A DNA stretch of 64,000 nt from positions 27,636,541 to 27,700,540 of the forward strand of contig CP154957.1 in NCBI GenBank assembly GCA_039621445.1, given 5' to 3'. The translations under genes and the position numbers were made by a program. The stretch's first letter is position 1; each line of letters begins with the position of its first letter. Positions 40,016 through 51,412 of the stretch are shown here, one piece after another. The notes below the pieces were generated by a model. It worked only from the letters and a program-made list of their open reading frames with translations. It was not told where the DNA came from and searched no databases. This DNA comes from Euglena gracilis (Eukaryota; Euglenida; Euglenophyceae; Euglenales).

Positions 40016-41000
40016 CTTAAGGACCCCGGGGGGGGGGGGGGTACTGGCTAGCCAAAAGGCTAGACCCGGGAAAAAGGGAACTTACTAAACCCCCCCTCCC
40101 CCCCGGGGGGGGGGGGGACCGGGGGTTCCCCGGACTGGAAAAATGAGGTTTTTAACAGGTTTTTGGCTGATTTTGTTCCAAAAATTCCCAAAAAATGGCC
40201 AAAAACGGGCATTTTTGGCCATTTTTGGGGGTCCCAAAAAAAATTTTCGGCGCTTCGCGCCAGTCACTGGAAAAAATTTTTCCACTAGCTAGCCCTGCTA
40301 GAAAACCCACTAGCCAAATTTGGACTAGCTGCAGTCCAGCCCCCCCCCCGGGGGGGGTACTGCAATCCCTTAAGCAAAAGCCTGGAGGGCAGGGGTGGAT
40401 GGGAAGCCTTGAGGGGGGGGGGGGGGTGGCCGGGCCCCCCCCCCCCGACAAGGGGGGGGGGGGGGGTGGGTCGGACCCCCCCCTCCTACCTCGAAACTGA
40501 GGAGGGGCCGAAAAATTTTCGATTTCATGGACGGGCAAAGGGCCGGAAATTGGGTCAAAATCGGTCAAAAACCCTTGATTTTTCTTTGAAAATCGATACA
40601 AAAATGCTCATTTTTTTGAAATTTTTTGAAAAATTTTTTGGGGGAAAACACCAACACGTCAAAAAATGGGCAATATGTGCAAAAGTCAGCAAAAGGGGGT
40701 GTTTTTGCTCATTTTCCGGCGCGCAGCGCCGGAAGAAAATTTTCTGCTATTTTTGGCACCTGTCAAGGAGGGGGGGGTGGGGGGTCCGGACCCCCCCCCA
40801 ACATCTAGGGGGGGGGGGGTGGTCCGGACCCCCCCCCCTACCACCTTACCCCCCTAGGGGGGGGGGGGGTGGTCGGGACCAGGTTTTGAATAGTGCTGAG
40901 CTCTTGATAAGCGCGCACCCACCCCTTCATTGACCCCTCCATACATACCGGCACACCCAATGGTGCTCTTTTGACTGAAATCCATGTGTTTTGTGCCAGA

Positions 41001-41447
41001 AACAGGGCGCCGGCGGGTCGAAAAACGCTCGTTTTCGGCTCAAAAACAGTTTTTCCGGGTCCGGGAGGCCAAAAAACATCGTTTCGGGCAAAAAAAATTT
41101 CGATTTTTTTCGACTTTTTTGACCCGGTTTTGGCCTGAAGTCAATGGGTCGGCGGCCCAAAACGGGGCGCCGGCGGGTCGAAAAACGCTCGTTTTCGGCT
41201 CAAAAACAGTTTTTCCGGGTCCGGGAGGCCAAAAAACATCGTTTCGGGCAAAAAATTTTTTTTCGATTTTTTTCGACTTTTTTGACCCGGTTTTGGCCCG
41301 AAGTCAATGGGTCGGCGGCCCAAAACGGGGCGCCGGCGGGTCGAAAAACGCTCGTTTTCGGCTCAAAAACAGTTTTTCCGGGTCCGGGAGGCCAAAAAAC
41401 ATGGTTTCGGGCAAAAAAAATTTTTCGATTTTTTTCGACTTTTTTGG
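41001..41447. repeat. Tandem array, period about 160-163 bp, 2.8 copies
   Basis: Copies start at about 41,001, 41,161 and 41,324. Each contains GGGCGCCGGCGGGTCG, CAAAAACAGTTTTTCCGGGT and TTTTTTCGACTTTTTTG. The third copy is truncated. Open frames across it are translations of the repeat and are not taken as genes. Confidence 0.9.
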
Positions 41448-41882
41448 CCGAAAACGGCTCAGTCGAACAGAGGGAAAAGTGTACAAAATGGCCTGAAATG
41501 GCCCAAATTGGCCAAAAAACGCCCGTATCTCGGGCTGGGCGGGGAGTTGCGGGGAAACCAAAATCCCAGTAGATAGAGCGTTCCAAGGGCTTCAATTTAG
41601 GTCTCCGGACATTTCCTTTGATTTTGCATCATTTTCGAGAAATTTTGAAAACATCGATTTTTTGACCCCCCACCCCCCGAAAACGGCTAAGTCGAACAGA
41701 GGGAAAAGTGTACAAAACGGCCATCTGCGCCGAAAACGGCCGGGGAGGGGCGGGGAGTTGCGGGGAAATCAAAATACCGGTGGATGGGGCGTTCCAAGGG
41801 CTTCAAATTAGGTTTCCGGACATTTCCTTTGATTTGGCTTCATTTTGGAGATATTTTGAAAATTGACATTTTTTGGCCGAAA
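41448..41882. repeat. Tandem duplication, period 229 bp
   Basis: 41,448-41,676 and 41,677-41,882 are diverged direct copies starting CCGAAAACGGCT. Both contain GGGGAGTTGCGGGGAAA and GCGTTCCAAGGGCTTCAA. Confidence 0.85.
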
Positions 41883-42307
41883 TGGCAGAGTCCAAAGGGG
41901 GGGGGGCTTATCCAGGGGGGGGCGGGTAAATCCTACCCAGTTTGGACCCCTTCGCGCGTGAATAACTCGGGCCTGGCGGGGAGTTGGGGGTCAAACCCAG
42001 GTGATTCGGAAACTAGGAATCCAGTCGCTCGCATCTGGAAAACAAAAATCCGGGAACCGGGCCGGGGTCATGGTGATAATCCGCGGTTTTCACGGTCTAC
42101 CCAGAGGGGGGGGGGCCGGGGGAGGGGGGGGGCGGGTCCGACCCCCACTTTTCTCTGGTGGTAAGCTTCGCTCTTACTCTAAAGAGATAAGAGCTCAGCG
42201 ACCCCCCCCTACCACCTACCTCAATACCGAAGGGCTTCCCATCCAACCCTGCTGGGGGGGTGTGGGGGGGGTGTGGGGGTGGGGGGGTGTGGGGGGTGTG
42301 GGGGGGG

Positions 42308-42355
42308 GTTTGGGGTACTGTGGGGTACTGTGGGGTACTGTGGGGTACTGTGGGG
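42308..42355. repeat. GTACTGTGGG microsatellite, 4 copies
   Basis: Four tandem copies of a 10-11 bp GGGGTACTGT unit next to the right end of the 39,784-42,371 element. One inverted-related copy is beside the left end. Confidence 0.85.
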
Positions 42356-42371
42356 GCTCCACTTTACGCCA

Positions 42372-43099
42372 GCTTTCAATAAAAATGAGGCTTTAACATA
42401 TTTTTTTGTGAATTTTGTTCACAAAAAATCTCAAAAATGCCAAAAATTGGCGCTTTTGACATTTGAGGATCAAAACAATTTTCCAAACTGCACTGCCCAG
42501 ATTCAGAACAGCAACGGTCCCCCGTGCTGCGAACCCATTAACCAGTAGCCTGACCCTGTGGCGCAACTGACAATCCTCAATAAAATAAAAAACAGCTCCT
42601 GTCCAAAAGCACCGCCCGAGGGATGGACGTCGCATCCAAGAGACGCTGGCAACATTTGACGTCGGAGAGGCTGGAACAGACCTTCTCACAGAACAATCGT
42701 CCTTCGGGTGCAGGCACTGCGCCTCCTGGTTGGAGACAGGGGTTTCTTAAGACCGAGGGGGGGGGGGAGGGTCGGCACCCACCCACCCACTGGGGTTAGG
42801 CCCCCAAGAGGAGGGGGGTCCCGGGGACCCACCCACTTTTGCCTGAAAATGGCCAAAATGCTAAAAAAAATAGCACCTGTTTCAAAATTTTCGGCTCCTT
42901 GGGTCCCCAAAAGGCTAGAAAAACCCCTGGTTGGGGACCACCCAGAAGATCTGGAGGTTTTCTTCGCGGGGAACTGCTCCTTTTGCCGGCAAATCTGCCT
43001 CTCCTCCATCTCCTCCGCATCACCTGGGAATGTAGGAGGAATGGACAACACACGCAACCGTACTCAGCAACACACAGACACACACCAAAGCGGCGCGAC
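42372..43099. other. Gene-less spacer
   Basis: No supported ORF. It contains G and C runs near 42,760-42,830. Confidence 0.5.
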
Positions 43100-43366
43100 C
43101 AGGGTTGGATGGGAAGCCTTGAGGGGGGGGGGGGGGCGGACCCCCCCTCCCGACACAGAGGGGGGGGGGGTGGGTCGGACCCCCCCTCCTACCTCGAAAC
43201 TGAGGGGGGGACGAAAATTTTTCGATTTCATGGAGGGCAAAGGGCCAGAAATCGGGTCGAAACGGTCAAAAATCCCTGATTTTTCTTTGAAAATCGATCC
43301 AAAAATGCTCATTTTTTTGAAATTTTTTGAACATTTTTTGGGGGGAAAACACCAACACATCAAAAA
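43100..43366. mobile_element. Truncated copy of the CAGGG hAT-like element
   Basis: It starts CAGGGTTGGATGGGAAGCC and is a direct copy of 40,390-40,671, including GATTTTTCTTTGAAAATCGAT and AAAACACCAACAC. The copy stops at CAAAAA, where the next TIR element begins. Its right end is not in the window. Confidence 0.75.
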
Positions 43367-43425
43367 CTTAGGCGGCCGATTTCGCACTTAAGCTTTTTTC
43401 CTTTTGATGCGCGCATTTGCGCAAA
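43367..43425. repeat. Left TIR of the 2.98-kb element
   Basis: CTTAGGCGGCCGATTTCGCA onward, inverted relative to 46,285-46,344 with a few mismatches. Confidence 0.8.
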
Positions 43426-44214
43426 TGTACCATTTTTTTTGTAACCCCTGGGACCCTGTACCCTGACACCCAGAACATGATTTAAGGACCGTTACACCCA
43501 TCTATTGGAGGGGATTAACTCCCAGTGGTCTGGTGTGCATGCTGCTTACCAGGTGACGTTAATAAGGCTGAGGGTGAGACTGGTGCTGCTGTACATCAAA
43601 CGGGAGAGAGGCACACACCCCTTGTTACGACACTTGGAAACGGTGCTGACGTCGGTGCTGAACTTGCTGGCACACTGCCGCCACCGGTGAGAACACACGG
43701 GGCCTCATTAGATCACACCACCACAGACACACAGACGTGAGGCAGCCGTCACGCAATTGATGGGTGTTTATGCGCGCAATTGCGCAAATAAAAACAATTG
43801 TGTTTATAGGCGCATTTGCGCAAATAAAACACAAAACGGTGATGATAAAATGACGTGTTGGTGGGTGCAAATGCGCGCACCAACACATTTTTTTATTGGC
43901 GCATTTGCGCAAATGCGCGCACCAACATGTTTATGTTGACTTGCGCAAATGCGCGCACCAACATGTACTTTTACTTTCTATGTTAAAAGACACCAATGAG
44001 GACCATACTCCAGGAGGTTTTAAAACGTGATGGACGTGTTGATGCGCGCAATTGCGCAAATAAACACAATTACGTTTGTGCGCGCATTTGCGCAAATGCG
44101 CGCACCAAACATTTAATAAACCGCTTCAAAATGATGGGTTTGTAGGAGCCTTAGAGCACACAAACAAAGCTGTGTTCACTTGCGCAAATGCGCGCATCAA
44201 ACCACATGAGTTGT

Positions 44215-45164
44215 GCGATGCCATCTCCTCCTCCGTGACAGCTGGTGAACGCAACTCCTCACGTCAACCAATGGTTTGCACCACGTTTACGTGGTGATGA
44301 AACTTGTGGTGAGAGGTGGTGTGGAGTGTTCACTGGAACACGGCATGTGACTGGCCAAAATTTGCCTGTCTTATGTGTGTACATTTGTACTGCTGTTCCC
44401 TGGCCCACACGACCTGTTCCTTTGGTGTCATCCGTTTGGCAGTTAAACGTAATGAATTAATGAGGTGCAAACGACCTGTGACTGTTGAACACCTTTTGTG
44501 CAACAGGACTGCGTTGCAAGAAGACAGAATTTGGCACCTGAAATGCCCGGGATGTGTCGGGCCGTAGTCCGTTTTACGGTTTTCTTTGATTTTTCCCTTG
44601 AAATACGTAAAAAACACCGGTTTTTGTACTTAATTTGGGGGGAGTGGGTCCCACCGCTTTGATGCACCCAATGCAGGGGTAAAGCTTCAAGACTTCCTTG
44701 AACCCAAAGTAACGGGTGTTTGAGGGCCACCTCTCTCCAGCTGCCGGTTGCCATGCACTGGCACCACGTCGTCCCCCGAGTCTCACACCCCGGTGGCGGG
44801 GTGTAACGTGGCCGCTGTGGTGGGTGTCGTTGAACCGGGGAGGTGAATGCCAGTCTGGTGGGTGCTGAAGCATCAGCAGCTGATGGGGCTTTCACAGCGG
44901 AGCCCAGGCCGCAGGTCAGCGGCAGGGCCCTTGGGACCCAAAAATTGGTGCCTGTGGAGGTGCACCGTTACTGGGTGGCTGTGAACCCACCTTCAAGAGA
45001 TCCTGTGTCTCCATCTTTTGTCAGACCTGTCAATGGTCAAAAAAACGGCACCATAACACCATATCCCGGAGGGGACAGTGTAGTCATTTGGGTTGAACCC
45101 ACTCAGAAGCCACTGAGGGTAGCTGTAGGAGGGCCAAATAAAGTAACTTATTACTCCTCCGTTG
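44215..45164. other. Central unique part of the 2.98-kb element
   Basis: It lacks the palindromic repeats. The most protein-like frame is plus-strand 44,843-45,235, containing VVIWVEPTQKPLRVAVGGP. It matches nothing I recognise and could be open by chance. Confidence 0.3.
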
Positions 45165-45347
45165 GTGGTTTATTTGCGCATTTGCGCACGCCACGTTGTT
45201 TTATGGGCGCAAATGCGCAAATAAAACAGATGTAAACTGAACAATTTACATCTGGTTTATTTGCGCATTTGCGCACACAAACAACGTGATGCGCGCAAAT
45301 GCGCAAATAAACCACTTCCGCTGTCGGCGTTTGACGGCTGTGTTTCC

Positions 45348-45501
45348 GTCACACCGTTCTGCTTTGCGTTTGATGCGCGCAAATGCGCGCATCAAACACA
45401 AAACATGTTTATGCGCGCATTTGCGCAAATGCGCGCATAAACATGTTTTGTGTTTGATGCGCGCATTTGCGCGCATCAAACGCAAAGCAGAACGGTGTGA
45501 C
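45348..45501. repeat. Perfect 154-bp palindrome without spacer
   Basis: The two 77-bp arms, starting GTCACACCGTTCTGCTTTGC, are exact reverse complements with the centre at 45,424/45,425 inside TTTGCGCAAA. Smaller palindromes (GATGCGCGCAAATGCGCGCATC) are nested in each arm. It could extrude as a cruciform. Confidence 0.95.
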
Positions 45502-45616
45502 AAATCCACCAACTGGATGGCCCGTTGGTCCGTGCCATCACGGCCTCTTTGTCACACCGTTTATCAACGGCGTCAGATCGTGGGTGCCAAAGCCCCATCC
45601 TTGAAGGACATGTTTG

Positions 45617-45690
45617 CGTTTGATGCGCGCAATTGCGCGCATCAAACGCAAACATGTTGGTGCGCGCATTTGCGCGCATCAAACGCAATT
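45617..45690. repeat. Paired GATGCGCGC palindromes
   Basis: TTTGATGCGCGCAATTGCGCGCATCAAA followed by a second copy based on GCGCGCATTTGCGCGC. These belong to the same family as the palindromes at 43,412-44,210 and 45,165-45,480. Confidence 0.85.
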
Positions 45691-46284
45691 CTCTTCGCAG
45701 GTCCTTTGCCACACAGCTGGTTGTGCGCATCCCGGGTGTAAGCCGGGTGGGAGACACCCGTCCCCTTTGTCCCCTTCATTCCCTGCGGACCCCATTTCTT
45801 CCCCCTCTGCGCTTCCCTTGCCAAACACCCCGCACTCACCTTCCCTCCCCTGTGTCCTTGTCGCCGGCTCGGTCACACCACACCCACACCCCCCGGACCT
45901 TCCTCCCTGCACATCAACAAACAGCCCAAAAACACCACACCAAGGCGTCGCAAGCAACTCAGTCCGGCAACCACCCAGGATGCACACCGCCGGCAGCTCG
46001 GACACACCCGGGGACAGAGCCGAAAGGAGCAACAAGGGCAGTAAAGGTCCCGTTCCTATGGTGCTTTTTTGCGTTTTTTTCAAGGTGGGCCGGCAGGATC
46101 CCGTAGGTTTGGGCCCACAAAGTCCTTCCCGACACACCCTAAATTCACTGTTTGTTGCCAAAGACCCGGGGGTCACACAGCCAAAATCAGAATTTCGCTC
46201 GTTTTTTGCACTCCCTTGTCCACGTGTTTTCAAACCCCCCGGACCTTCACAGCTGAAACAGAGCACAATCAAAAAAAAATCGTA

Positions 46285-46344
46285 AATGCGCGCAAGTGCG
46301 CGCATCGAACGAAAAAAGCTTAAGTGCGAATTCGGCCGCCTAAG
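46285..46344. repeat. Right TIR of the 2.98-kb element
   Basis: Ends GCTTAAGTGCGAATTCGGCC followed by GCCTAAG; inverted relative to 43,367-43,425. Satellite sequence starts at the next base. Confidence 0.8.
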
Positions 46345-48110
46345 ACCGACACCCCCACCCTCCCCCACGTAATTAAGATTGACCCCATTCTTCAGAGTCC
46401 ACACCTACCTATTGCCTTGGCTGTCTATTGCAAGTCCATTGCTGCATCCCCCCCCACCCCCGCCCCAATAAATATTGCCTCCCCCCAAGATTGTTTGCCC
46501 AGTGCGGAAATATTTGTTGGGAAGAAAAATTGGAGCCGTTTTTGCTTGCACTTGCGGTTGGTGTTCCATCCGCTGCATTGGGGGGGATATGCAAGAGGCC
46601 AAAAAAAGGCAAGGGTGGGTTACACACCACTGTGTGCTTTGGCGCTTCGGCTGCAGCTGGCCGGCCAAGGCCAAGCGCCCATGACAAAAACCCAAAATAA
46701 TAATGCGTTGGGTTGGGCTGGGTTGCTCTCTACCATTTTCAGGCCGTTTTGGGTGGGGATATACGGGATGGGGCCAAATTAAGAACCCCAGCAGAAAGGC
46801 GACGAAATATGGCGTTGGACGTCCATTTAAAAAATATTGGTTTACTCACATTTCTGTGCGACAACTTTTATCAACGTTGTGGAGGTTTTGAATTGTTTCA
46901 TTTGGGCCACCAGCCATTTTGTTTACCGGTAGGCGCTTGAGCAGGGGCGTTGGGCCGCCCGCCTCGTTGTTGGCCTCGTTGGCCTGTACTGCTGGCCCTG
47001 GAAGTGGAGAGGGAAGGGGGGGAATAGGGGACCTGTCCGTGGGGGGGGGGGGGCAGGGGTGGCTGACCACCGGTCCCAAAATCGGGTTACCAATTGCAAG
47101 CTAATATTGTGAAATGATCCTCAACAGGTTTTTATTGCGACCCCCCCCAAAGAAAAAAAATAACAGCCCCCCCCCCCCCCCCCCCCACCCCAAAACCACC
47201 CACCCCCCCCCCCCACCCCCAAAACAAACCCCCCCACATTATTATTGCGACCTCCACCAGGAGGACAACAAATTAAAACGAATGCAAATGGTTTTAATTT
47301 GCCAACCCCGCGTTTGAACGCCTTGTGTCGGAGATGGAAAAGAAAGTTCAAAGAAAAAAAACAAAACTGGCCATGTGCGAAATTTTGAATGAACTTTTGG
47401 AAGCCGTTTTCCACGCCTTTTCTGTACGAAATCAGTTTCAAAAACTTTTCCGCACCAACACCCAGGTTGGACCCCTCAACCAGGGGGCCGTCCAGCCCTG
47501 GACAACCCTGGCGTGGATCGGGTGGGGCCAAACGATTCTGCTAATTTTCCCTTGCACACAACAGCTCTCCGGCTTGTGCAACCCCCGCCCCTCAAAAAAA
47601 AAAACACCACAGCCCACTCACTTGTGCCGAACCACCCCGTTTCGAATCATGAGCAGGCAAAAGCAGGCAAAATAATAAATCTTGGAGGGTAGACAGACAA
47701 AAAATATGTTGTGAAAATTACGGTTGAATACATTTTGGTCAAAAGCCAATTCTGGAAATGAAATTTTGGTGAAATTCGGTATTTTTGGACAACTTTTTTC
47801 AACTCGTTCTTGCCATGGTTCGAGCTTTTGCCCACGCTTTTCAGTGAGGAAAAGTGATGCATTCAGTGAGGAAACTGAATGCATCAGGTTATTCAATCTC
47901 AAAAAAAATGCCATCAGTGGTCAATATTTGCCGACATTTGTGCCTTTTGTGTCATTCTCGGTCCATTTTCAAGCCAGAGCTTCAAGCACAAACTGACACC
48001 AGCCAAAAAGATGGTGAAAAACTTACGACGCAAAGTTGGGCAATCTACAAAAAAAATTGTCCACCACAAATATTGTCCATCCCGAATTCCTGAGGCCACC
48101 ATTGGAGACC
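46345..48110 (+). repeat. Satellite unit 1 (1,766 bp)
   Basis: Longer than the others because of a C-run-rich insertion at about 47,140-47,250. It lacks the TAG found in most units at ATATACTAGATGGGG (ATATACGGGATGGGG here). It is the unit next to the TIR element and looks the most diverged. Confidence 0.9.
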
Positions 48111-49758
48111 ACCGACACCCCCACCCTCCCCCACATAATTAAGATTGACCCCATTCTTCAGAGTCCACACCTACCTATTGCCTTGGCTGTCTATTGCAAG
48201 TCCATTGCTGCATCCCCCCCCACCCCCGCCCCAAGAAATATTGCCTCCCCCCAAGATTGTTCGCCCAGTGCGGAAATATTTGTTGGGAAGAAAAATTGGA
48301 GCCGTTTTTGCTTGCACTTGCGGTTGGTGTTCCATCCGCTGCATTGGGGGGATATGCAAGAGGCCAAAAAAAGGCAAGGGTGGGTTCCACACCACTGTGT
48401 GCTTTGGCGCTTCGGCTGCAGCTGGCCGGCCAAGGCCAAGCGCCCATGACAAAAACCCAAAATAATGCGTTGGGTTGGGCTGGGTTGCTCTCTACCATTT
48501 TCAGGCCGTTTTGGGTGGGGATATACTAGATGGGGCCAAATTAAGAACCCCAGCAGAAAGGCAACGAAATATGGCGTTGGACGCCCATTTAAAAAATATT
48601 GGTTTACTCACATTTCTGTGCGACAACTTTTATCAACGTTGTGGAGGTTTTGAATTGTTTCATTTGGGCCACCAGTCATTTTCTTTGCCGGTGGGCGCTT
48701 GAGCAGGGGCGTTGGGCCGCCCGCCTCGTTGTTGGCCTCGTTGGCCTGTACAGCTGGCCCTGGAAGTGGAGAGGGAAGGGGGGGAACAGGGGACCTGTCG
48801 GAGGGCTGGGCAGGGGTGGCTGACCACCGGTCCCAAAATCGGGTAACCAATTGCAAGCTAATACTGTGAAATGATTCTCAACAGGTTTTTATTGCGACCT
48901 CCAACAGGTGGACAACAAATTAAAACGAATGCAAATGGCTTTAAATTGCCAACCCCGCGTTTGAACGCCTTGTGTCGGGGATGGAAAAGAAAGTTCAAAG
49001 AAAAAAACAAAACTGGCCATGTGCGAAATTCTGAATGAACTTTTGGAAGCCGTTTTCCACGCCTTTTCTGTACGAAATCAGTTTCAAAAACTTTTCCGCA
49101 CCAACACCCAGGTTGGACCCCTCAACCAGGGGGCCGTCCAGCCCTGGACAACCCTGGCGTGGATCGGGTGGGGCCAAACGATTCTGCTAATTTTCCCTTG
49201 CACACAACAGCTCTCCAACTTGTGCAACCCCCGCCCCTCAAAAAAAAAAAAACACCACAACCCACTCACTTGTGCCGAACCACCCCGTTTCGAATCATGA
49301 GCAGGCAAAGCAGGCAAAAAAATAAATCTTGCAGGGTAGACAGACAAAAAATGCGTTGTGAAAATTACGGGTGAATACATTTTGGTCAAAAGCCAGTTCT
49401 GGAAATGAAATTTTGGTGAAATTCGGTATTTTTGGACAACTTTTTTCAACTCGTTCTTGCCATGATTCGAGCTTTTGCCCACGCTTTTCAGTGAGGAAAA
49501 GTGATGCATTCAGTGAGGAAACTCAATGCACCAGGTTATTCAATCTCAAAAAAAAATGCCATCAGTGGTCAACATTTGCCGACATTTGTGCCTTTTGTGT
49601 CATTCTCGGTCCATTTTCAGGCCAGAGCTTCAAGCACAAACTGACACCAGCCAAAAAGATGGTGAAAAACTTACGATGCAAAGTTGGGCAATTTACAAGA
49701 AATTTTGTCCACCACAAATATTGTCCATCCCGAATTCCTGAGGCCACCATTGGAGACC
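48111..49758 (+). repeat. Satellite unit 2 (1,648 bp)
   Basis: Full length. Shares GGGTTGGGCTGGGTTGC with units 1 and 8 rather than the commoner GGCTTGGGTTGGGTTGC. Confidence 0.9.
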
Positions 49759-51412
49759 ACCGACATCCCCACCCTCCCCCACGTAATTAAGATTGACCCC
49801 ATTCTTCAGAGTCCACACCTACCTATTGCCTTGGCTGTCTATTGCAAGTCCATTGCTGCACCCCCCCCCCCCCCCCCCCCCAAAAAATATTGCCCCCCCC
49901 CCCCCCCAAGATTGTTCGCCCAGGTGCGGAAATATTTGTTGGGAAGAAAAATTGGAGCCGTTTTTGCTTGCACTTGCGGTTGGTGTTCCATCCGCTGCAT
50001 TGGGGGGATATGCAAGAGGCCAAAAAAAGGCAAGGGTGGGTTACACACCACTGTGTGCTTTGGCGCTTCGGCTGCAGCTGGCCGGCCAAGGCCAAGCGCC
50101 CATGACAAAAACCCAAAATAATGCGTTGGCTTGGGTTGGGTTGCTCTCTACCATTATCAGGCCGTTTTGGGTGGGGATATACTAGATGGGGCCAAATTAA
50201 GAACCCCAGCAGAAAGGCAACGAAATATGGCGTTGGACGCCCATTTAAAAAATATTGGTTTACTCACATTTCTGTGCGACAACTTTTATCAACGTTGTGG
50301 AGGTTTTGAATTGTTTCATTTGGGCCACCAGTCATTTTGTTTACCGGTAGGCGCTTGAGCAGGGGCGTTGGGCCGCCCGCCTCGTTGTTGGCCTCGTTGG
50401 CCTGTACAGCTGGCCCTGGAAGTGGAGAGGGAAGGGGGGGAACAGGGGACCTGTCGGAGAGCTGGGCAGGGGTGGCTGACCACCGGTCCCAAAATCGGGT
50501 AACCAATTGCAAGCTAATATTGTGAAATGATCCTCAACAGGTTTTTATTGCGACCTCCAACAGGTGGACAACAAATTAAAACGAATGCAAATGGCTTTAA
50601 ATTGCCAACCCCGCTTTTGAACGCCTTGTGTCGGAGATGGAAAAGAAAGTTCAAAGAAAAAAACAAAACTGGCCATGTGCGAAATTCTGAATGAACTTTT
50701 GGAAGCCGTTTTCCACGCCTTTTCTGTACGAAATCAGTTTCCAAAACTTTTCCGCACCAACACCCAGGTTGGACCCCTCACCCAGGGGGCCGTCCAGCCC
50801 TGGACAACCCTGGCGTGGATCGGGTGGGGCCAAACGATTCTGCTAATTTTCCCTTGCACACAACAGCTCTCCGACTTGTGCAACCCCCGCCCCTCACAAA
50901 AAACACCACAACCCACTCACTTGTGCCGAACCACCCCGTTTCGAATCATGAGCAGGCAAAAGCAGGCAAAAAAAATAAATCTTGCAGGGTAGACAGACAA
51001 AAAATGCGTTGTGAAAATTACGGGTGAATACATTTTGGTCAAAAGCCAGTTCTGGAAATGAAATTTTGGTGAAATTCGGTATTTTTGGACAACTTTTTTC
51101 AACTCGTTCTTGCCATGATTCGAGCTTTTGCCCACGCTTTTCAGTGAGGAAAAGTGATGCATTCAGTGAGGAAACTCAATGCATCAGGTTATTCAATCTC
51201 AAAAAAAAATGCCATCAGTGGTCAACATTTGCCGACATTTGTGCCTTTTGTGTCATTCTCGGTCCATTTTCAGGCCAGAGCTTCAAGCACAAACTGACAC
51301 CAGCCAAAAAGATGGTGAAAAACTTACGACGCAAAGTTGAGGCAATTTACAAAAAAATTTGTCCACCACAAGTATTGTCCATCCCGAATTCCTGAGGCCA
51401 CCATTGGAGACC
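49759..51412 (+). repeat. Satellite unit 3 (1,654 bp)
   Basis: Full length with an expanded C tract at 49,860-49,880 and a second C run near 49,893-49,907. Confidence 0.9.

Larger units (their letters stand above)
40390..42251. mobile_element. hAT-like non-autonomous element, 1.86 kb
   Basis: The left end CAGGGGTGGATGGGAAGCC (40,390 onward) and the complement of the right end, CAGGGTTGGATGGGAAGCCC, are inverted repeats starting CAGGG. The flanking 8 bp are CTGGAGGG on the left and CTGGGGGG on the right, 7 of 8 identical. Subterminal G-run blocks and a GCTGAGCTCTT word occur on both sides in inverted order. The interior contains two tandem arrays and no supported ORF. Confidence 0.7.
39784..42371. 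mobile_element. TIR element, about 2.6 kb, with another element nested inside
   Basis: The left end TGGCATAAAGTGGAGCCCCC and the complement of the right end, TGGCGTAAAGTGGAGCCCCC, match over about 24 bp with one difference. Next to each end are GTACTGTGG repeats. No clear target duplication is visible and no transposase frame was found. The inner part is occupied by a second element at 40,390-42,251. Confidence 0.6.
43367..46344. mobile_element. TIR element, 2,978 bp, with subterminal palindromic repeats
   Basis: Inverted ends of about 55 bp, starting CTTAGGCGGCCGA at 43,367 and ending with the complement TCGGCCGCCTAAG region at 46,344. Both ends continue TTCGCACTTAAGCTTTTTTC and then a GATGCGCGCA palindrome. 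The motif GCGCAAATGCGC and variants occur about 20 times in two flanking zones (43,405-44,210 and 45,165-46,310), leaving a unique centre. Short subterminal repeats next to TIRs suggest transposase-binding sites. No transposase is recognised and no target duplication is clear. Confidence 0.72.

Noticed and set aside
41001-41600. ORFs of 80-170 codons in all frames
   Set aside because: They are translations of the 160-bp tandem repeat, with the same peptide reappearing in each copy and frame.
39830-42355. TGTGGGG-rich tracts as telomere repeats
   Set aside because: There is no constant unit and the tracts lie inside, or at the ends of, TIR elements. The GTACTGTGGG unit is a local microsatellite.
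43405-46310. Regularly recurring GCGCAAATGCGC palindromes resembling a CRISPR array
   Set aside because: Spacing is irregular, copies occur in varied lengths, the inter-repeat sequence is not of uniform size, and the context is a TIR element in eukaryotic DNA.
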